DNA of 64,000 bases from Echinostoma caproni (GCA_900618425.1 UZAN01039577.1:8705-72704), one strand, 5' to 3'; shown: positions 1-13,200, counted from the first letter of the stretch. The notes: a model not told the origin generated them from the sequence alone. Translations and numbers: made by a program.

Positions 1-1655
1 ATAAACAGTTTGTGAGATAAATTAAAACGCACACTGTTTTCTGATAACTTTCGAATTTAAGTAATGCAACAGTTAGTGAAATACATGAATGACAAAAGTG
101 ATACCACTTGCAGACATGATGCCTGCCCCAATTTGTTTTTTCCACTGTTTGTTTTTTTGGGGGTTAAGCGACCAATGAGAACGGCGGCAAAATAGAACCA
201 AATTCGTTGTATCTGAATGACGTACACCTGTGTGTTTACAAGCAACACCTGTTCCTCGTCTGCCTGGGCATTTTCCATCAATGGGATTATATCAGCTCAA
301 AGGAAAGTAATTTTTGAAATGAAGGGGAGAATAAATGTCCTCAGGAACAAAATTTCATGCCTGAAAAGTGTCACTCTTTCTTTATCATACCCTATTGCTG
401 GATTGCGTGGTTAGGAGCGTTAAATGTCCTGTATGGTTGCTGTTCTTTTCATAGCATGACCGCACTTTCAAATTGATTTTCGAAGCGCGTTTAAGGGAAG
501 AACTTTTGCAACTAATTGACGTCATTCATAGAGGCACTAGGAATCCAGTTACACTACGATTCGAATCCAGAAAAAGCTGCTCACCTTCCAATCACTTCAT
601 TATGGTAATGCCGATGCTACTCAAAAATGTCTAACTCTTACTTGAACAAAGTGTGAGAGCACTTCAGTCGAACTAAAACAGTTCTTACACATATGTATAC
701 AAACCTCTATTTATTATATTTTAGATTTGATTTAAAAATTCTGAAGTTTTGGAAAATAACTAAAAGTTATATCAACGGGAGCAGTTCAACGCCTCCTACA
801 GTGTGCAAATGTGTGGGGGAAATCAACCAATAATTTCTGAATGAATGCCTATTATTTAGTTCGTTGACTACGTAAAATAAAATCTGAGGGATTCTGTACA
901 TTTAAATCCGCTAGTTTCCTTTGTAATCTTGAAATCCTTTTTGCAACCAACTCAAATATTTTACAATTTCCTCACAAAAGCAGTGCATTTTCGTTCCGTG
1001 GTACACTGATACAATTCACCAGAAGCAGAGCCAAGAAAGATGAACAGAATGGTGAAGTATACTTTTACACTGAAAGGTTGTATCGGTAAACGCGTTACGT
1101 ACTGTGTGCAATGAAGAGTGTTTGTTATTGCTATAGAGCACCTGAAATGGTGCAGTATAGACAGTATTGGAAACAGTTATTAGCTTATATTATGTAATTT
1201 TGAATAGACATTTAAATATCAGTCAAACGGTTTTTAAATACGATCAGAAAAGTTGATCGCAAAAATTTAGAAATAAGTTAGGGTCTACCGCAAATTTTCA
1301 CCAACTCCTTGAAGGGAACTTCACTTTTTTTCAATAACGACATACTTCACCAAACATTCTCATCTATATTGTTCCGCCCTAGCAGTTGATTTACTGCAGT
1401 TAATCAGAAGAACTGTATAAAATGCTGCATTATTGGAGATTTTCCAAAACCTTGCATTGTCTCTCGCACTTGATATAAAGAGTACGCTTTCAGGCTAATT
1501 TTCGGGGAACATGTTTGATTTTGTTAGTAACCTGGACGATCAATAAGACAGGGTATCGCGGGGTTTTTGTAGATGTGCGATTTATTCGAAAAAGGTAGTT
1601 CTAAAAAATGTGGTTTATTTGTCAGTCAAGAAAATATCCTTTCACAGATGACGTT
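1..1655. other. AT-rich non-coding stretch
   Basis: No coding region or RNA gene can be supported here. Open frames are short and random-looking. A minus-strand patch around 120-205 (CTCATTGGTCGCTT reading on the minus strand, next to a T-rich run) resembles the tail of the minus-strand SINE family seen at 17.0 and 32.5 kb, but the match is too short to call a copy. Confidence 0.5.
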
Positions 1656-2012
1656 TTACTGAAATATTTGGAGGGCATTTACGACGTGTTTTGTGACTGT
1701 CAGAACTGAACACATCTGTTTGTTTTGTAAAGACGACTGTTGTACAGTACATATCCGACATTTGTCAAGAGTGAACGCTGCATTGCATATGTATATCATT
1801 AACAGCTTTAACACACGATGATTGCATAGTGATTGTTCATATCGCAGATAGAGCTTTTCAGGTAGAATTTGGATCAGACAGCCTTGACGTCCATCCAAAC
1901 CACTACAGCACTGTACTTTGTTGCACTGTGGACAGGTTATACACAACGTGCACCGTCTGAACCATTTAGAGGTTGTCTCCTTTTTAGTTAAGAAAAAGCG
2001 ATTTGTAACCAA
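1656..2012 (-). CDS. Hypothetical Cys-rich ORF, 118 codons
   Basis: I do not recognise this product. The frame is open for 118 codons from an ATG. Near residues 21-36 it holds a tight cysteine cluster of the form C-x2-C-x2-C-x2-C-x4-C-C (CTLCITCPQCNKVQCC), followed by further cysteines near the middle and C-terminus (CRIC). Such spacing can bind zinc, but no named finger or LIM pattern fits. There is no signal peptide and no neighbouring coding evidence. In DNA this AT-rich a 118-codon frame is somewhat longer than most chance ORFs. It could be one exon of a gene, a retroelement scrap or chance. Confidence is low. Confidence 0.2.
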   Translation of the reverse strand: MVTNRFFLTKKETTSKWFRRCTLCITCPQCNKVQCCSGLDGRQGCLIQILPEKLYLRYEQSLCNHRVLKLLMIYICNAAFTLDKCRICTVQQSSLQNKQMCSVLTVTKHVVNALQIFQ

Positions 2013-2334
2013 ATGTGAACAGGACTCAACTTGTGAAGTTGATATTATGGCTACCGCTTTAGTGTTTCATTGAATATTCCCATTTTGACATTAGGAAAAC
2101 ACTGTAGGATGCAACGCTTGCTTTCGAGAGCTTCCTCCTAAGCGTAGAACAGTTACATACAGGGGTCCAGCTGTCAAACTAGTGGAGTGGTCTAATTTGA
2201 TGAATATAATTGGTTGATTGTGATTTTGCGTTATGTAGTTTGGAAATGAAAAATCAGGCCTTTTTGTAGCTGTGTGTCTCGGAAATGTTCACAGTCGGTG
2301 GATAGAGCTAAGGCGGTGATTATTTGTCTACTAG

Positions 2335-2357
2335 CCCCCCCCACCCCACCCCACCCC
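2335..2357 (+). repeat. C-rich low-complexity tract (CCACC repeats)
   Basis: A run of Cs followed by about three CCACC units. The complementary strand is G-rich with several runs of four or more G and could in principle fold into a quadruplex. It is isolated from any recognised gene. Confidence 0.8.
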
Positions 2358-4551
2358 TGTGGCTCTCAAGAGCGATTCGTCCAGTCATTTCACTTATTCT
2401 GGCCTCAACGTGACAACCGACCGAAATGATCTCGACCTTTGTCATGACTCATGGATGCAGACCGGAAATAGAACAGCTTACTCTGTGAAAATCTCCAAAT
2501 CACACAGCAAACAATAAGATCTGCCTTTTATTTCCAAACCACATATCACAAGATCACAATCAGCGATCATACTCATCACATCAAACCATTATATTAGTTT
2601 GAAAATTATGATTTGTATTAGCCCGGGGAGGTAGTCATCGAAAACAAACTTTGTTCTATTTCGTGTTTGGTCAAATAGCAGACACGAGCTCAGGGAGTAA
2701 CACTAATAAGCGAAACTGAAAAAAAATGAAATTCATTTACAAGTGAATATTGCTGAAAAGCAGCAATTCTGATTATCCCTCACCCTGAAAAGCAACTGTT
2801 GATCAATGTGGCAAGCTCTGTTAACACTGAAAACAGAGCTAGCAAAGGCAATTAACTGGATCTAAAGTTTAATTAATAAAAAACACAGTATAAACCACTT
2901 TTGAAAACTTTCCCCTAACAAATAACATGAGTTTATAGAAAATCGCAGAAAAAGATATTACTTTTTATACGTGGCACTAACCTCCAAGTATGTTCACAAA
3001 CTGACTTTAGGACGAAAACCTTCGTGATATGAACGTGGGGCTGTGTTTAGATGACGATCTTTAACAGCTTTCCCAACATCTCAACTTCCATTACCATTAT
3101 GTCACTGATTAACAAGCGACGGAATATCCGTTAGTTTAGAGATTTAAAACCATTATCTTTGTTTAACTGCATATTTTGGAATACTTAGTATTAATCCTCA
3201 TTAAAGTGCGCATAATGATGAATTATTCGCCCTCACTCACATCCATGGAGTCTATAAAAAAATAGGCTGATCCAAGCACATTTTGTCAAATAAGAGTTAC
3301 ATGAAACAAACTTTCAGAATCTCAAACTGAGTTCAAATATAATGGAAACAAAATGTTTTCCCAATTTATTGATTATCCATTTCCACTGTTTATTTTACCT
3401 AGTTATGCTTCGATAACTAGGGAGCTAAAATAATGACAATGACCTGCGTGCGGGAGTATGAGCCTCAACTTGGGACAAGTTTCATAAATATAAACTTCAG
3501 ACCCTCGTTTGTTTTCAAAGAGCTGTACTCCTCATATTAGAAATGAGGATTTAGAAATTTTTGTTTTCTCAATTGATTGCATCTAGGTTACTTACACTTC
3601 CTTTCTGATAAAAGGAGAAAGCAATCAAAATTTTATAATCTAAAATCTAAACGGGAACGGAAACAATTGTTCATCCAGTAGAATGTATGATAACCTTTCT
3701 ATGGTAAATAATGATGGTGCTATATTTAAACGTTTTTACGGTTTACTGAATGCTTATGAAAGTGTGGTCTGTAGCACTGTTAAACAATGATCTCATATTT
3801 TCTAATCACCGTAAATGAAGTGGTCGTAAAACACCATCTTGCCCGTGAAAATTCCTATTCTCCGTCAAAGAAACTGATGATTTTCATATTTATATGGCAA
3901 AAGACGATAGTGCACATACAATAAGATCAATAAGTAGAATTCCTGTCGAAAAGTAGTCTTGACTAGGCAAGCGAAGAAATACAACACGTTTTGTTGGTAA
4001 AATAAACCCCAACGAAATCACAGTGGATAATACACGAATGTGACAGCGATAACTGCGAATCAAACAACATCCATTTTCTCAGTTGTATAATATTCCGTTG
4101 GAAATTTTGTATTGACTTGTGCATATATCTCTGTCAACATTTCAGTCACAAATTAGGTTTGCTTTTATTTCAGTATAACAGTGACGTAATTTTCATAAGG
4201 GGACAGTGAACAAACTTAAATAAATGTCATTCTTGTTGATTTACATTTAGTTGGTATAAAGTTTATTCTTAGGAGATACAATGGGAGTCAAATGAAGCAT
4301 TTTGAACTAACATCAATGCTTATACGGAGGAGTGAGCAGAAAAATGGGATCCCTTTGAGGTTTTTTTAGGGTAAGCAGATAGGTCCAGACTGAACGGGTA
4401 ACTGTGGCAGTTAAAATTCTTACGGGTAAACATCCCAACTGAAGTAATAGGAAAATCACAGTTTTTCAAGCTGAGTGTTTATGCAACTAAAAGAAACAAA
4501 GCTATTCATGCCAACCCGCAGCAAATAGTACTAAACTTCCTTTAAGAGTAA

Positions 4552-4605
4552 ATCATGATAAATTAAATTATGATATAAATTATGATGATAAATTATGATA
4601 TAAAA
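4552..4605 (+). repeat. Imperfect AT-rich tandem repeat (unit near ATAAATTATGAT)
   Basis: About four degenerate copies of a 12-13 base unit lie head to tail. It reads as a small minisatellite in AT-rich DNA; no link to a gene is visible. Confidence 0.7.
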
Positions 4606-4738
4606 GATAGAACATATATACATATAGAACATATAGTTTCATCATTTGCTCTAAACAGTCATAATTTACATAATTGGAAGGAAAAGCGATGCAATTTTCC
4701 GTCACAGGTTTACACATGAATGGACTACTTAGATTGCT

Positions 4739-4948
4739 ATGATGATTCCCATATATTTGGTGGTTTATCTTGTGATGATGGCTACTGGATCGATTGCTAA
4801 AACTTCCAATGGATATGCAGATGGCCAAAGGCTAAAACTGCAAGCAAAGTGTTTGAAAGTGTTTGTGCACTTGCACCAAACAGTGAGGCTAAACCGTCAG
4901 ACCAGTTTTAGGTGGATTGATACAGAACGACACTATGAACGTATTTAA
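4739..4948 (+). CDS. Hypothetical small ORF with signal-peptide-like N-terminus
   Basis: The 69-residue frame starts MMIPIYLVVYLVMMATGSIA. This is a short hydrophobic stretch ending in small residues that would suit signal peptidase cleavage, followed by a hydrophilic segment rich in basic and aromatic residues with one Cys. The ATG at 4739 begins the hydrophobic stretch. No homologue is recognised, no splice sites were worked out, and the nearest AATAAA is about 400 bases downstream near 5346. AT-rich DNA yields hydrophobic N-termini by chance, so this is only a weak secreted-peptide candidate. Confidence 0.2.
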   Translation: MMIPIYLVVYLVMMATGSIAKTSNGYADGQRLKLQAKCLKVFVHLHQTVRLNRQTSFRWIDTERHYERI

Positions 4949-6784
4949 AGACGTTGATTGAACACAAAGGCTAAATCACTGATGAGTGTTGCGAATAAGG
5001 GTGAAGAAAATACAGTAGTACTCTAAGGGAGTCTGCAGTTATTAACTAAGAGTCACAGCAATTTTGCTTGTTTTTCTTCTGTTAGTACATACAGAGAAAC
5101 GGTTTCTAAACCACTAAAATTGTTGATGGAACAACATGAATTACTGTGCCTGGCAAAGATGAGATTGTGGAGCTCATAGAGCTGAATCTGTTTATTGCCA
5201 GGTATAAAATGGTTCCATCGGACTTGTGAGTTTCAGTGGCTATGGAATTTGAGAAGCTGCATAGAAAGTACAGAAATCAAGAGCACAATTAGGTGAAAAA
5301 CATCTCCGCGAAAGTATAAAATTAAAATTACATCTTTAGTATACAAATAAACTGTTATTTAATTATATTAACGGATTTGGAATAAATTTTCTTCTTTCCA
5401 CTTCTTTAAATAAAACAAATTTGCATTACTTTAAACAGTATTTACATCATTAATGTCCGCTCCCCCCCCCCGCCGCCCAAACATTCTTCTCTGAATGCGA
5501 TAAGCTTTGAACTAATAATTAAAATTGATTGAAAATAAAATTACACTGGCAGTAGTGTAATCTAGATAGTGTGTTTACTCCTAAATGTGCATTGCCATCA
5601 AATGCTTGTCTAATTTCCATCATATATATTTGGGCATATCCAACATCGGGTGTATTTCATATTGCATTTTTAGAATCGTCAAGATGGTTTAATTACCTTC
5701 CAAATCATGTTAAACCGTCGTTCAACAAATTTATACTCCGCCCAGAGATGAAATGCATCCGTCGGTCAGACCTAAAATTTGTTGAGTGTCAGTATTTTGG
5801 AATCTTACAAACATAAACGCCCTTTAAAACGAAACCTTATCTTTCATTTTTCATAATTCATCATTTACCGAGACAAACTACCCCGTTTTACTAGTTATTT
5901 ATGCAAATTTGATGTGTCTAGAGAACGTTTGTGGCAACTTTATCTTTTTTGAATGGAATCTTAATAGGAGACCTTTAAGGAAACGGTTTAGTGAGCAAAG
6001 ATTGTTTTTCTGAATATCACTAGTGATGGCTTTATATATCATATAATGGAAAAGTACTTGTATTATGATAGCCATTCAGTCGGTCTTAGGTCCTTAATTA
6101 GAGGTAAACGGCAAAGATTCAGGCGAATGCGTGTGTTTTTGTATGGACGTTTAGTTCTTGGTTCATGCCTCCAAACCCATTTATATGAAAGGACTAGTCA
6201 TGTTCGGTCTTGGTTTTCACATTATACTAAAACAATTGAAGCATTCAAGCAAGTCCTTTTGGACACATATTTGAGCATAGTGAGAGGTGATCATCGTCTG
6301 CACAATGGTTTGTGCCCGAATTTCGATCCACTGAGTGGTGCATCTTTAGTCTGGTGTCTCCTCACGGACCCACAATTGCATCCGAGCTAGTGCCGATGTT
6401 CACTAAATTTAAACATCGCCGGTAATGATCATCAACGCGGTAAGGCAAACGCTACACTTGAGATATACGTAACATGTACCACTGAAACATTTAAAAGAAC
6501 GAACTAACATAGAAGAGATCGATTTCAGCAGGTAGTCCTTGTATTTGCATTACTGGTGATGTGGAGAACACCAATCTTTGTTCGTCTCCCGGGGAGTTGG
6601 AATTTGCAGTCGCTCTAAGAGTGTAAATCCCCTTAAACTGAACCCCTGCAAGTAGTTCATTCTTTATGAACGAAGATGACTGGGTCAAATATTTTCATCA
6701 ATAAACTTTCCCGGATAACTAATATCCTGCAGTGTGTCTGATGAACACACACTGCGAAGGCTAGACACTGGACGCGCCCTTTGA
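4949..6784. other. Non-coding stretch upstream of LINE 1
   Basis: No gene supported. A 114-codon plus-strand frame at 6046-6390 and a minus-strand frame at 6491-6688 are not recognisable. They may be 5' parts of the LINE that starts downstream, since base composition rises in GC from about 6.1 kb. A C/G tract lies at 5462-5477. Confidence 0.4.
5462..5477 (+). repeat. Poly-C tract
   Basis: A run of Cs broken by single Gs. It is a low-complexity tract with no associated feature. Confidence 0.8.
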
Positions 6785-9545
6785 TTGGCTGGGCTACACT
6801 TACATGCTCTCCGTCACATTGTGGGAAATTTTACATTTTCACTCAATACCATACGTCGTCGTTACTCACAGGATGATATTATTTGGTTGAAACGTGCCAG
6901 GACATGCTTCGATGGTTCAGCGGTTTTTGCGACTCCAGTTTCTCAATATCTAGGCTGGACAAAAAAACGCAAGCGTGTAGGATGGCAAGTTGCCCTAAAT
7001 TGCATTCCTTCTATCAAAGATGACTGTCCCGTCATTGGTCAGCACTAATACTCGGTCCCTTTTTCCCAAAATGTGGAATTTAACTAATGTCCTCCGATCA
7101 GGAATTCATACGAACACGTGTGCTGTTTGTGTTTAAGAATCCTGTTTGAATAAAGATGAAGATGACGCTGTAGTTTCAATAAACGGTGTTCCAGTTTATC
7201 GACAGAATCGTGGAACCGGAAAGAAAAAGACCGGAGGGGGTGCTGCCACCGTTTCCTGGTGTGGCATGTCCCATGTTATTTTTCAGTAATACTCAGAAGG
7301 TATTGAGTGCCTAACTATATAGTGTCACCCTAGATTTTCCCGTTTTGCTCACACAATTTTGACTAACTTGTCCATAGCCCCTTACTGAACACAGTCCGAC
7401 CGTATGTCTTTCTTCGACTCGATCATACCTTTTATTGTCCCACTGTTAGATCTTAACCTGTATATACTTGTTGGGACTTCAACCTAGTAATTTAAACGAG
7501 TACTTATCCACTTTTATCATTCAGTATGACAGATCTTTGTCACTCTCCCACACGAGGTAACTCTATGCTGGACAGAGTAATTACCAACCACCGAACCCCT
7601 TTTTCTTTAGCACTAAAATCACCTATTTCCTCCAGTGACCATTACTTACTCTTAGCCCAACCCAACGTTTATTCACAAAGTGCATACAGATCTTTCTGCC
7701 GATCTGAGCATATCAGATTTCGTTTCCTTAACCTCTCACCTATAAGTGTTTCTCTTCTGAACGAATCTCTCAAAAGACCTCTTCATGTTTTTCATCATCT
7801 CCTTCTTCTCTGCTCACATGTGTTCCCCTATTCACCCAAACAATCAATGCCATTTATAGTTACTGCTGCCCTGTTCAAAGCCTTTGTGTGTTCAACGGAA
7901 GGATAAACTCTCCTCTAATAAAGCCGCTGTGACAACGAAAAGAACGTGCGTACAAGCCTCACAATGCTTTCGCCGTCAGGTTTTTGTCCAGGCTTATCAA
8001 AGCTGAAGTAAATAGATTGAACGCATTATTCTTTGATCGGATTCTGAGGACTGGAAACAGCAAGTTCATGTGGCAAGGTATAAGACCTATCTGTGGAAGG
8101 AAGAAAGGACGGTCGAAAGTAAATTTGGACGCTGATGATCTAAATGCCGCATTCCTGTGCCAGTCATCGGTTATTCTTTCTGCCTACTCGTCACAAAATG
8201 TTTGTAACGTGGAACCATTCTTATTTAGTGGTGTTAACACTTCTAAAAAGCTATAATCCATCTTATTCTGCAGGACCAGATGACTTATACCCAGCCCTCT
8301 TCAACTTTAGTGCTGCTTTCCTAGCTGGAGCAATTACCTTCATTACCAATGAATCTCTTAATTCTTCCATTACCCCAGACTGTTTGAGGCCGGTCGCAAT
8401 CATACCAATCCCCAAAGCATCCAAATCTTCCATCCTCTCCGAACGTTTCCGTCTCACAGCGTAAACATCTTCAGATCTTAAATTGACAGAAAAGGCCGTC
8501 CTCAAAAGACTTCAGCAGTCTATAAACATTCCCGGTGATCCGTTACAGTTTGCCTAAAAGCCTAATAGATCCACCTTGGACGCATTCTCCACCCTCATTC
8601 ATTTCATCACAAAGTCTTCGAACCGCCCAAATAAGTCTGTTCGGTGTGTTTTTCTGGACTACTCTTCTGTATTAGATTCTACTCCTAGATCTAATTTGTT
8701 ATAAAAACTGGAATCGTTCGATTGCCGCAAGCAGTTGTTAGCTTGTTTATCCAACTATTTTACTGATACAGTACAAACCACTAGATAGGGGAAGGCCACT
8801 TCGGAACCCTTAGTCAATAACTTCGAGGTTCTTCAATACTTATTTTTCACTTATATTTGTGATATTTCCTGTGTTTCTCCCGCACAAATTTCGAAATATG
8901 CAGATGATGTCGTGTTGTGCCAGCCCATTTCTTCTTACTCTGATCTNCCCAATCAAATTCAATCATTCTCCTCATCATCGGACCTAACTCTAAACCCCAG
9001 TAAATGTGTTGAGTATTTATACAGTTTTTCTCCCCCGACAAACCCCACAGTGATTAATAACATTCCTTTATCCAGGGTGGACTATGTCAACTATCTTAGT
9101 GTAACCACAGATAACAATCTTCCCTCATCCAAAACTGCATTGTTAAACTGCGGGGGCCTTTCATTTCAAATACGAAAGCTCAGGCAGTTTCATGCATCTC
9201 AGACAGTTATTTCTACCTTTGTTTTTCAGTGTGTTTCCCCGCGGTCTAACCATTATTAGTGGTCTTTTCTATTCCTTCGAATGAGTTAGCTTTAAAGCTT
9301 CCAGGGTATCATGCAACTTACTGTGTGAAATTTGCTAAGAGGATTCTGACAGATTCGGACCATCCATTGCACACGGAACTGATGCGATGTCGTCCCAATC
9401 ATTGAACACNCGCTTACCTCAATTCAACTATACCGTATCTTGATCGAGTACAAAGAGCAGACAATGAGTAAACTTTATCCTAACCGTGGGTTATGAAATA
9501 TCTTCATGTCTGTAAAATTTTTTTCATATTTTACTATGTACATTG
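6785..9545 (+). mobile_element. Decayed CR1/Jockey-type LINE (LINE 1)
   Basis: The element keeps the canonical order of a non-LTR retrotransposon: basic upstream region (6785-7046, with GWTKKRKRVGW), APE-type endonuclease, linker, RT with YADD box, and C-terminal region. It is dead, because frames change repeatedly and stops interrupt each domain. The 5' end is uncertain and could lie near 6.0 kb. The 3' end is placed where C-terminal similarity fades. Two single Ns (8947, 9410) fall inside it, which fits a repeat that was hard to assemble. The CR1/Jockey group is inferred from motif wording; exact clade assignment needs a search. Confidence 0.85.
7047..9500 (+). pseudogene. LINE 1 ORF2: endonuclease-reverse transcriptase, broken
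   Basis: In an intact element this protein nicks target DNA and reverse-transcribes the element RNA in place. Visible parts, across several frames: endonuclease start NTRSLFPKMWNL (7047), then ESCLN, then VPVYRQNRGTGKKKTGGG, a damaged GDFN box (WDFNLV near 7470-7488), PTRGNSMLDRVITN (about 7549) and SSDHY (about 7633-7647). The linker VNRLNALFFDRILRTGN follows near 8000. The RT begins with GPDDLYPALFNF (about 8275) and IIPIPKASKS, continues through the LDYS segment (about 8660) and reaches the catalytic YADD at 8897-8908, then LTLNPSKC and VDYVNYL. The C-terminal ILTDSDHPLHTELMRCR is near 9335-9390. YADD is intact but stops and frameshifts on both sides rule out a working enzyme. Confidence 0.88.
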
Positions 9546-9688
9546 TGATGGTTAGCGTGCATGATTTTTTAACTGAAATGCGAGCTCCAGTTTTACACAA
9601 TACAACACAACACACTACGGTAATATTTCGCAGGGATAAAACTATAGAAGTTGATTTATTGACTCTTACATGTTTTCTTGATAGGGAT

Positions 9689-10254
9689 CTACCTCATTTT
9701 TCCATCCTCTCTTCTGGACATATTTAAACCCACGAAAGCCAATATGATATCGGTTTTAATCTCTACGTTGAAGTCCGGTAAATAGTGGGCTTTGTTAAAC
9801 GATTCCAGAGTCCAAAAAGTGCTATTTTCTCTATCCATCACACAGAAGTTATCACCTCTATATCTACCGTATTGTGCTAATACCCTAATGGTCGAGTTTG
9901 ATGGTTTCCTTTCTAGTTGACCTACAAGCATATCAGCCAGCAACATTCCGAGTTTGGATACCATGGCAACCCAGTCCATTTGACGATAGATATTATCGGT
10001 AAATAGAGATTGAAAGTAAAGTGTGCAATGTTGTCTGATTTTCCAAATTCCGGTATTTTATGCGAGTTAAAAACTAGAAAAGGTCGCGGGTAGTGTACGC
10101 AAGTGCGTCTGAGATACTGGTTCCTTAGTTTTTCCTGCTGCTCTTTGACGTTCCAGTGGGAAATGAATGAAAGTAATTCGGTATTAAGAAAGAGCCGATT
10201 TTCCGTCAATCCTTGAGCTGCAAACGAACTGTTGGTATGCAGATTTATTGACAA
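9689..10254 (-). pseudogene. Penelope-like element reverse transcriptase fragment
   Basis: Read on the minus strand, two overlapping frames together give the RT core of a Penelope-like element. LFTDNIYRQMDWVAM sits in one frame, and the next continues with LGMLLADMLVGQLER, STIRVLAQYGRYRGDNFCVM, WTLESFNKAHYLPDFNVE and MSRREDGKMR. This matches the family pattern of ADM..LER, YGRYVDD, FN.AHP..F and RR.DG. The catalytic box, normally YVDD, reads YRGD, so one of the paired aspartates is displaced. A frameshift separates the upstream part, and the GIY-YIG endonuclease of full elements is not found. It lies about 150 bases past the 3' end of LINE 1 on the opposite strand. I inferred the family from memory of these motifs. 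Confidence 0.75.
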
Positions 10255-10256
10255 CT

Positions 10257-13200
10257 CGCTTGCTAATCACGTATATGTGAATGTGTTCAACTAGCGATAA
10301 AATGTTGTCGTTTCTACAGGTGAATAGCATTCATTTTGTGTATTTTGCAGTCACCTATAACTGGATATGATGGAATCCCTTTTTTATAGCATACGTTTTG
10401 AGGAGAGTCTAAGCTATTGTTTTAGAAATCAAAAACTATCCAAGGTTTGACAATTTACTGTCACTAATTCAGAGCTCTGACATAAGTTTGTTTCAAAATC
10501 AGTCGTATTTCCGGTGGTGACATCGAGTGCCAATGTTGATTGAAATATTATTTGTGAGTGAGATATAATTCACCGGAAAATTTAAAACTCAAAATGGCAT
10601 TTTTAAAGAATAGCTTAGCCTGCTAATGGATGAAACTAACTGAAGTGTTGCAAACACTCGTTGATGAAAAGTTCTATATTGCTGTTCGCATATTTTGCCT
10701 CTCAAAACTCAATAGCTAATGTATGAGACTGAAGGTCGATAACTTGGTTGAACCGGGCGAAACGGTTTGGAAACGTTTCCGGCACGTGTGACAATAATAC
10801 GCACAACCACGTTGTGCCAGCTCAGTATCAATCATGTTCAACAAAATTGCAGTCATTTCAGAAATAATTAAGTTTTGACTTTTTACGCCGACGCATTCTG
10901 CTGAAACGCTGCATCTCTCACACCATCTAGGGTAAACAAAGTCGCATATTCACGGTGTCGCGCTTAAGCACGAACGCTCTACTTTGCGAACTTTTAATTT
11001 CTGTTATCTGATAAACTGATGTATTCCTCGGAAGCTGGAACAACTTCCTTTGTCTCGGTAAACATAATATCCTTCATCAGTTGTTAGACTCTGATCAATT
11101 GTAGAAAATTGAGTTGTAGTGAGATTTTCCATGCATCCTGTTCTGTCAATTAAAGCTGTTAATTGTTTTCTTCCGTGTTATTTGGTTATCCTTCTTTTGA
11201 AGACTTACTTTCGATGAGACTAAATTCTACTAAACTTTGTAGTCTACTGTGCATCTGAAGTGAAAAAGGAAGCTATACTTTATCATCAAAGGCTAACTCA
11301 TAAAATCAAAGGACAGTAATTACACGCTTTTCGTATGGCATTTTGCGCCATGGCTTATCATGCGTTGGTTACTGCAAATCACACGTTATATTGAAGAATC
11401 TTACCTCTCTTTTAGGTAAACCCGTAAAATTTGATATTTATTGGATTGTTTGAAGAGAAACACAAACTTTTTAGATCAAAATTGCATGCCTAGATATCGA
11501 CAATATTATTGTTAGTTAGATGTTTTGAGCGTTCCTAAATACGAAAGGTCTTTCATCACAAATAGACCTGCCTTTGAGAAGAGAGAACAAAACGCTTAGA
11601 TTCAGACCAATAGGTGAACCAGCGGGAACTGTATAAGACCATTTATTCTAAGGCTTCAAGCAAATTCAAGTGTTCATCGTACAATTTGCGTTATTCAAAA
11701 AGTTCAAATATGAAACGTTCACTGTTTGATCCAATCTATCATAATGAATGTTTCTATTTTGTATATCAAATTTTCCAGTGAAATGTATCTCATAAGCGAT
11801 AATACCAATTCACTCCATCTCCAACCCCTCGATGGGCACCATCCATTTCATTCCATGCAGTACAGTTTTTCTTCTGAATATTGTGAATTGTTTTTGGCAT
11901 TCAGGTAAACAACTTTCCCAAAATCTTTCAAACTTTGAGTATGTATTTGATAAATCATTTTGTGACAAATTTTGAAACCAAAAATCTTCCTGTTTGCTTT
12001 ATCTACAAGGAATTCTGCTAAGAGACGCTTTCCGTTCGTGGAAACTCGTTTAGGTACCGGATAAGTTCAGTCACTGCGAAAGAAAATGATTCCAATCATA
12101 CCTTGGTAAGGTAAGATTTTAGGTAACCGCAAGTTGCTTTACCACAATCTCGACAGCTATATCAGTGACTTTTCAAAACATGAACAAAACTGATGTACCT
12201 AAATTATTCGATCCATTACCCAACAATAAATATAATCTCCTAATCATCAAGTTTACATAGAACATCTCACTGCCAGCGCTTCCAATTTGAATTGTACTCC
12301 AGATACTTTCAGCAGTGACAATCCCAATAAGATATGAATATTGTACTGTTTTTCACATATGTATGATCTTGTGCAAGTTTGCTGACAATTAACAGAAGTT
12401 TATATGAATCATAGGGTTCCATGTGGCACCAAATCAGTTCAACTGTGGCCAAATGTTCCCCGCATACACGGATTTACCTGCCGGATTTTGATGAAATGAA
12501 TTCTGCGAATTAGCTAAAGGTTATGCCAAAGCAGTTTTCAACCTACCATGAATGTCATTTTACATCAGGTATGCCTCATCTCGCAAAACCTAGAGAACCC
12601 ATTGTAAGCAAGGAGTCTAGTTGCGTATAATATTAATTAAACTAACATCTGAAATTCGAAGGTCATGTGAAAATGATAAATGAAAAGCGACTACCTGCAT
12701 TTGTAAAGAGTAATGAACGAAAGAACAAAAAACAACGAAATTAGAAAACAAGAAAAATAAGCAATAAGTAATCGGGAAATGTGGTCCTTGAAAGGCAGGA
12801 AATTTTCGTCTTAGGCTTTGATTACACATGCAGTAAATCTGATGCTCTTTGATCATATCTTAAGTGCGACTGAGCTTCAGCTTAATAGTAGAATATAACT
12901 TGAAACTTTGTTGCCATTTCGTCATTATACTCAGAATTAAGCTCACCAGCTTTGGAAACGTAAAGCGTTTTTGATTTGAAAATAACAGACTGTCTTCACA
13001 TGCCAGAAATGCCTGTTATTCTAAAAACGTTTATCATTTTCGAATTATCCTCTTCTACTAAAATCTCAAAGAAAAATTTCAATTTCTACCAATTATTCCA
13101 GACAATGAGTAGATGCAAGTATTATTCGGTATCACCGAACATTTCGCACTTAAAGCTATCAATATCTGCACAAAATAAATAGCGTCTTCGTAATGAATTT

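Larger units (their letters stand above)
2013..4738. other. AT-rich non-coding stretch
   Basis: No gene seen. Local features are a C-rich tract at 2335-2357 and an AT-rich imperfect tandem repeat at about 4552-4605, listed separately. The rest is ordinary AT-rich sequence with short frames only. Confidence 0.5.
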
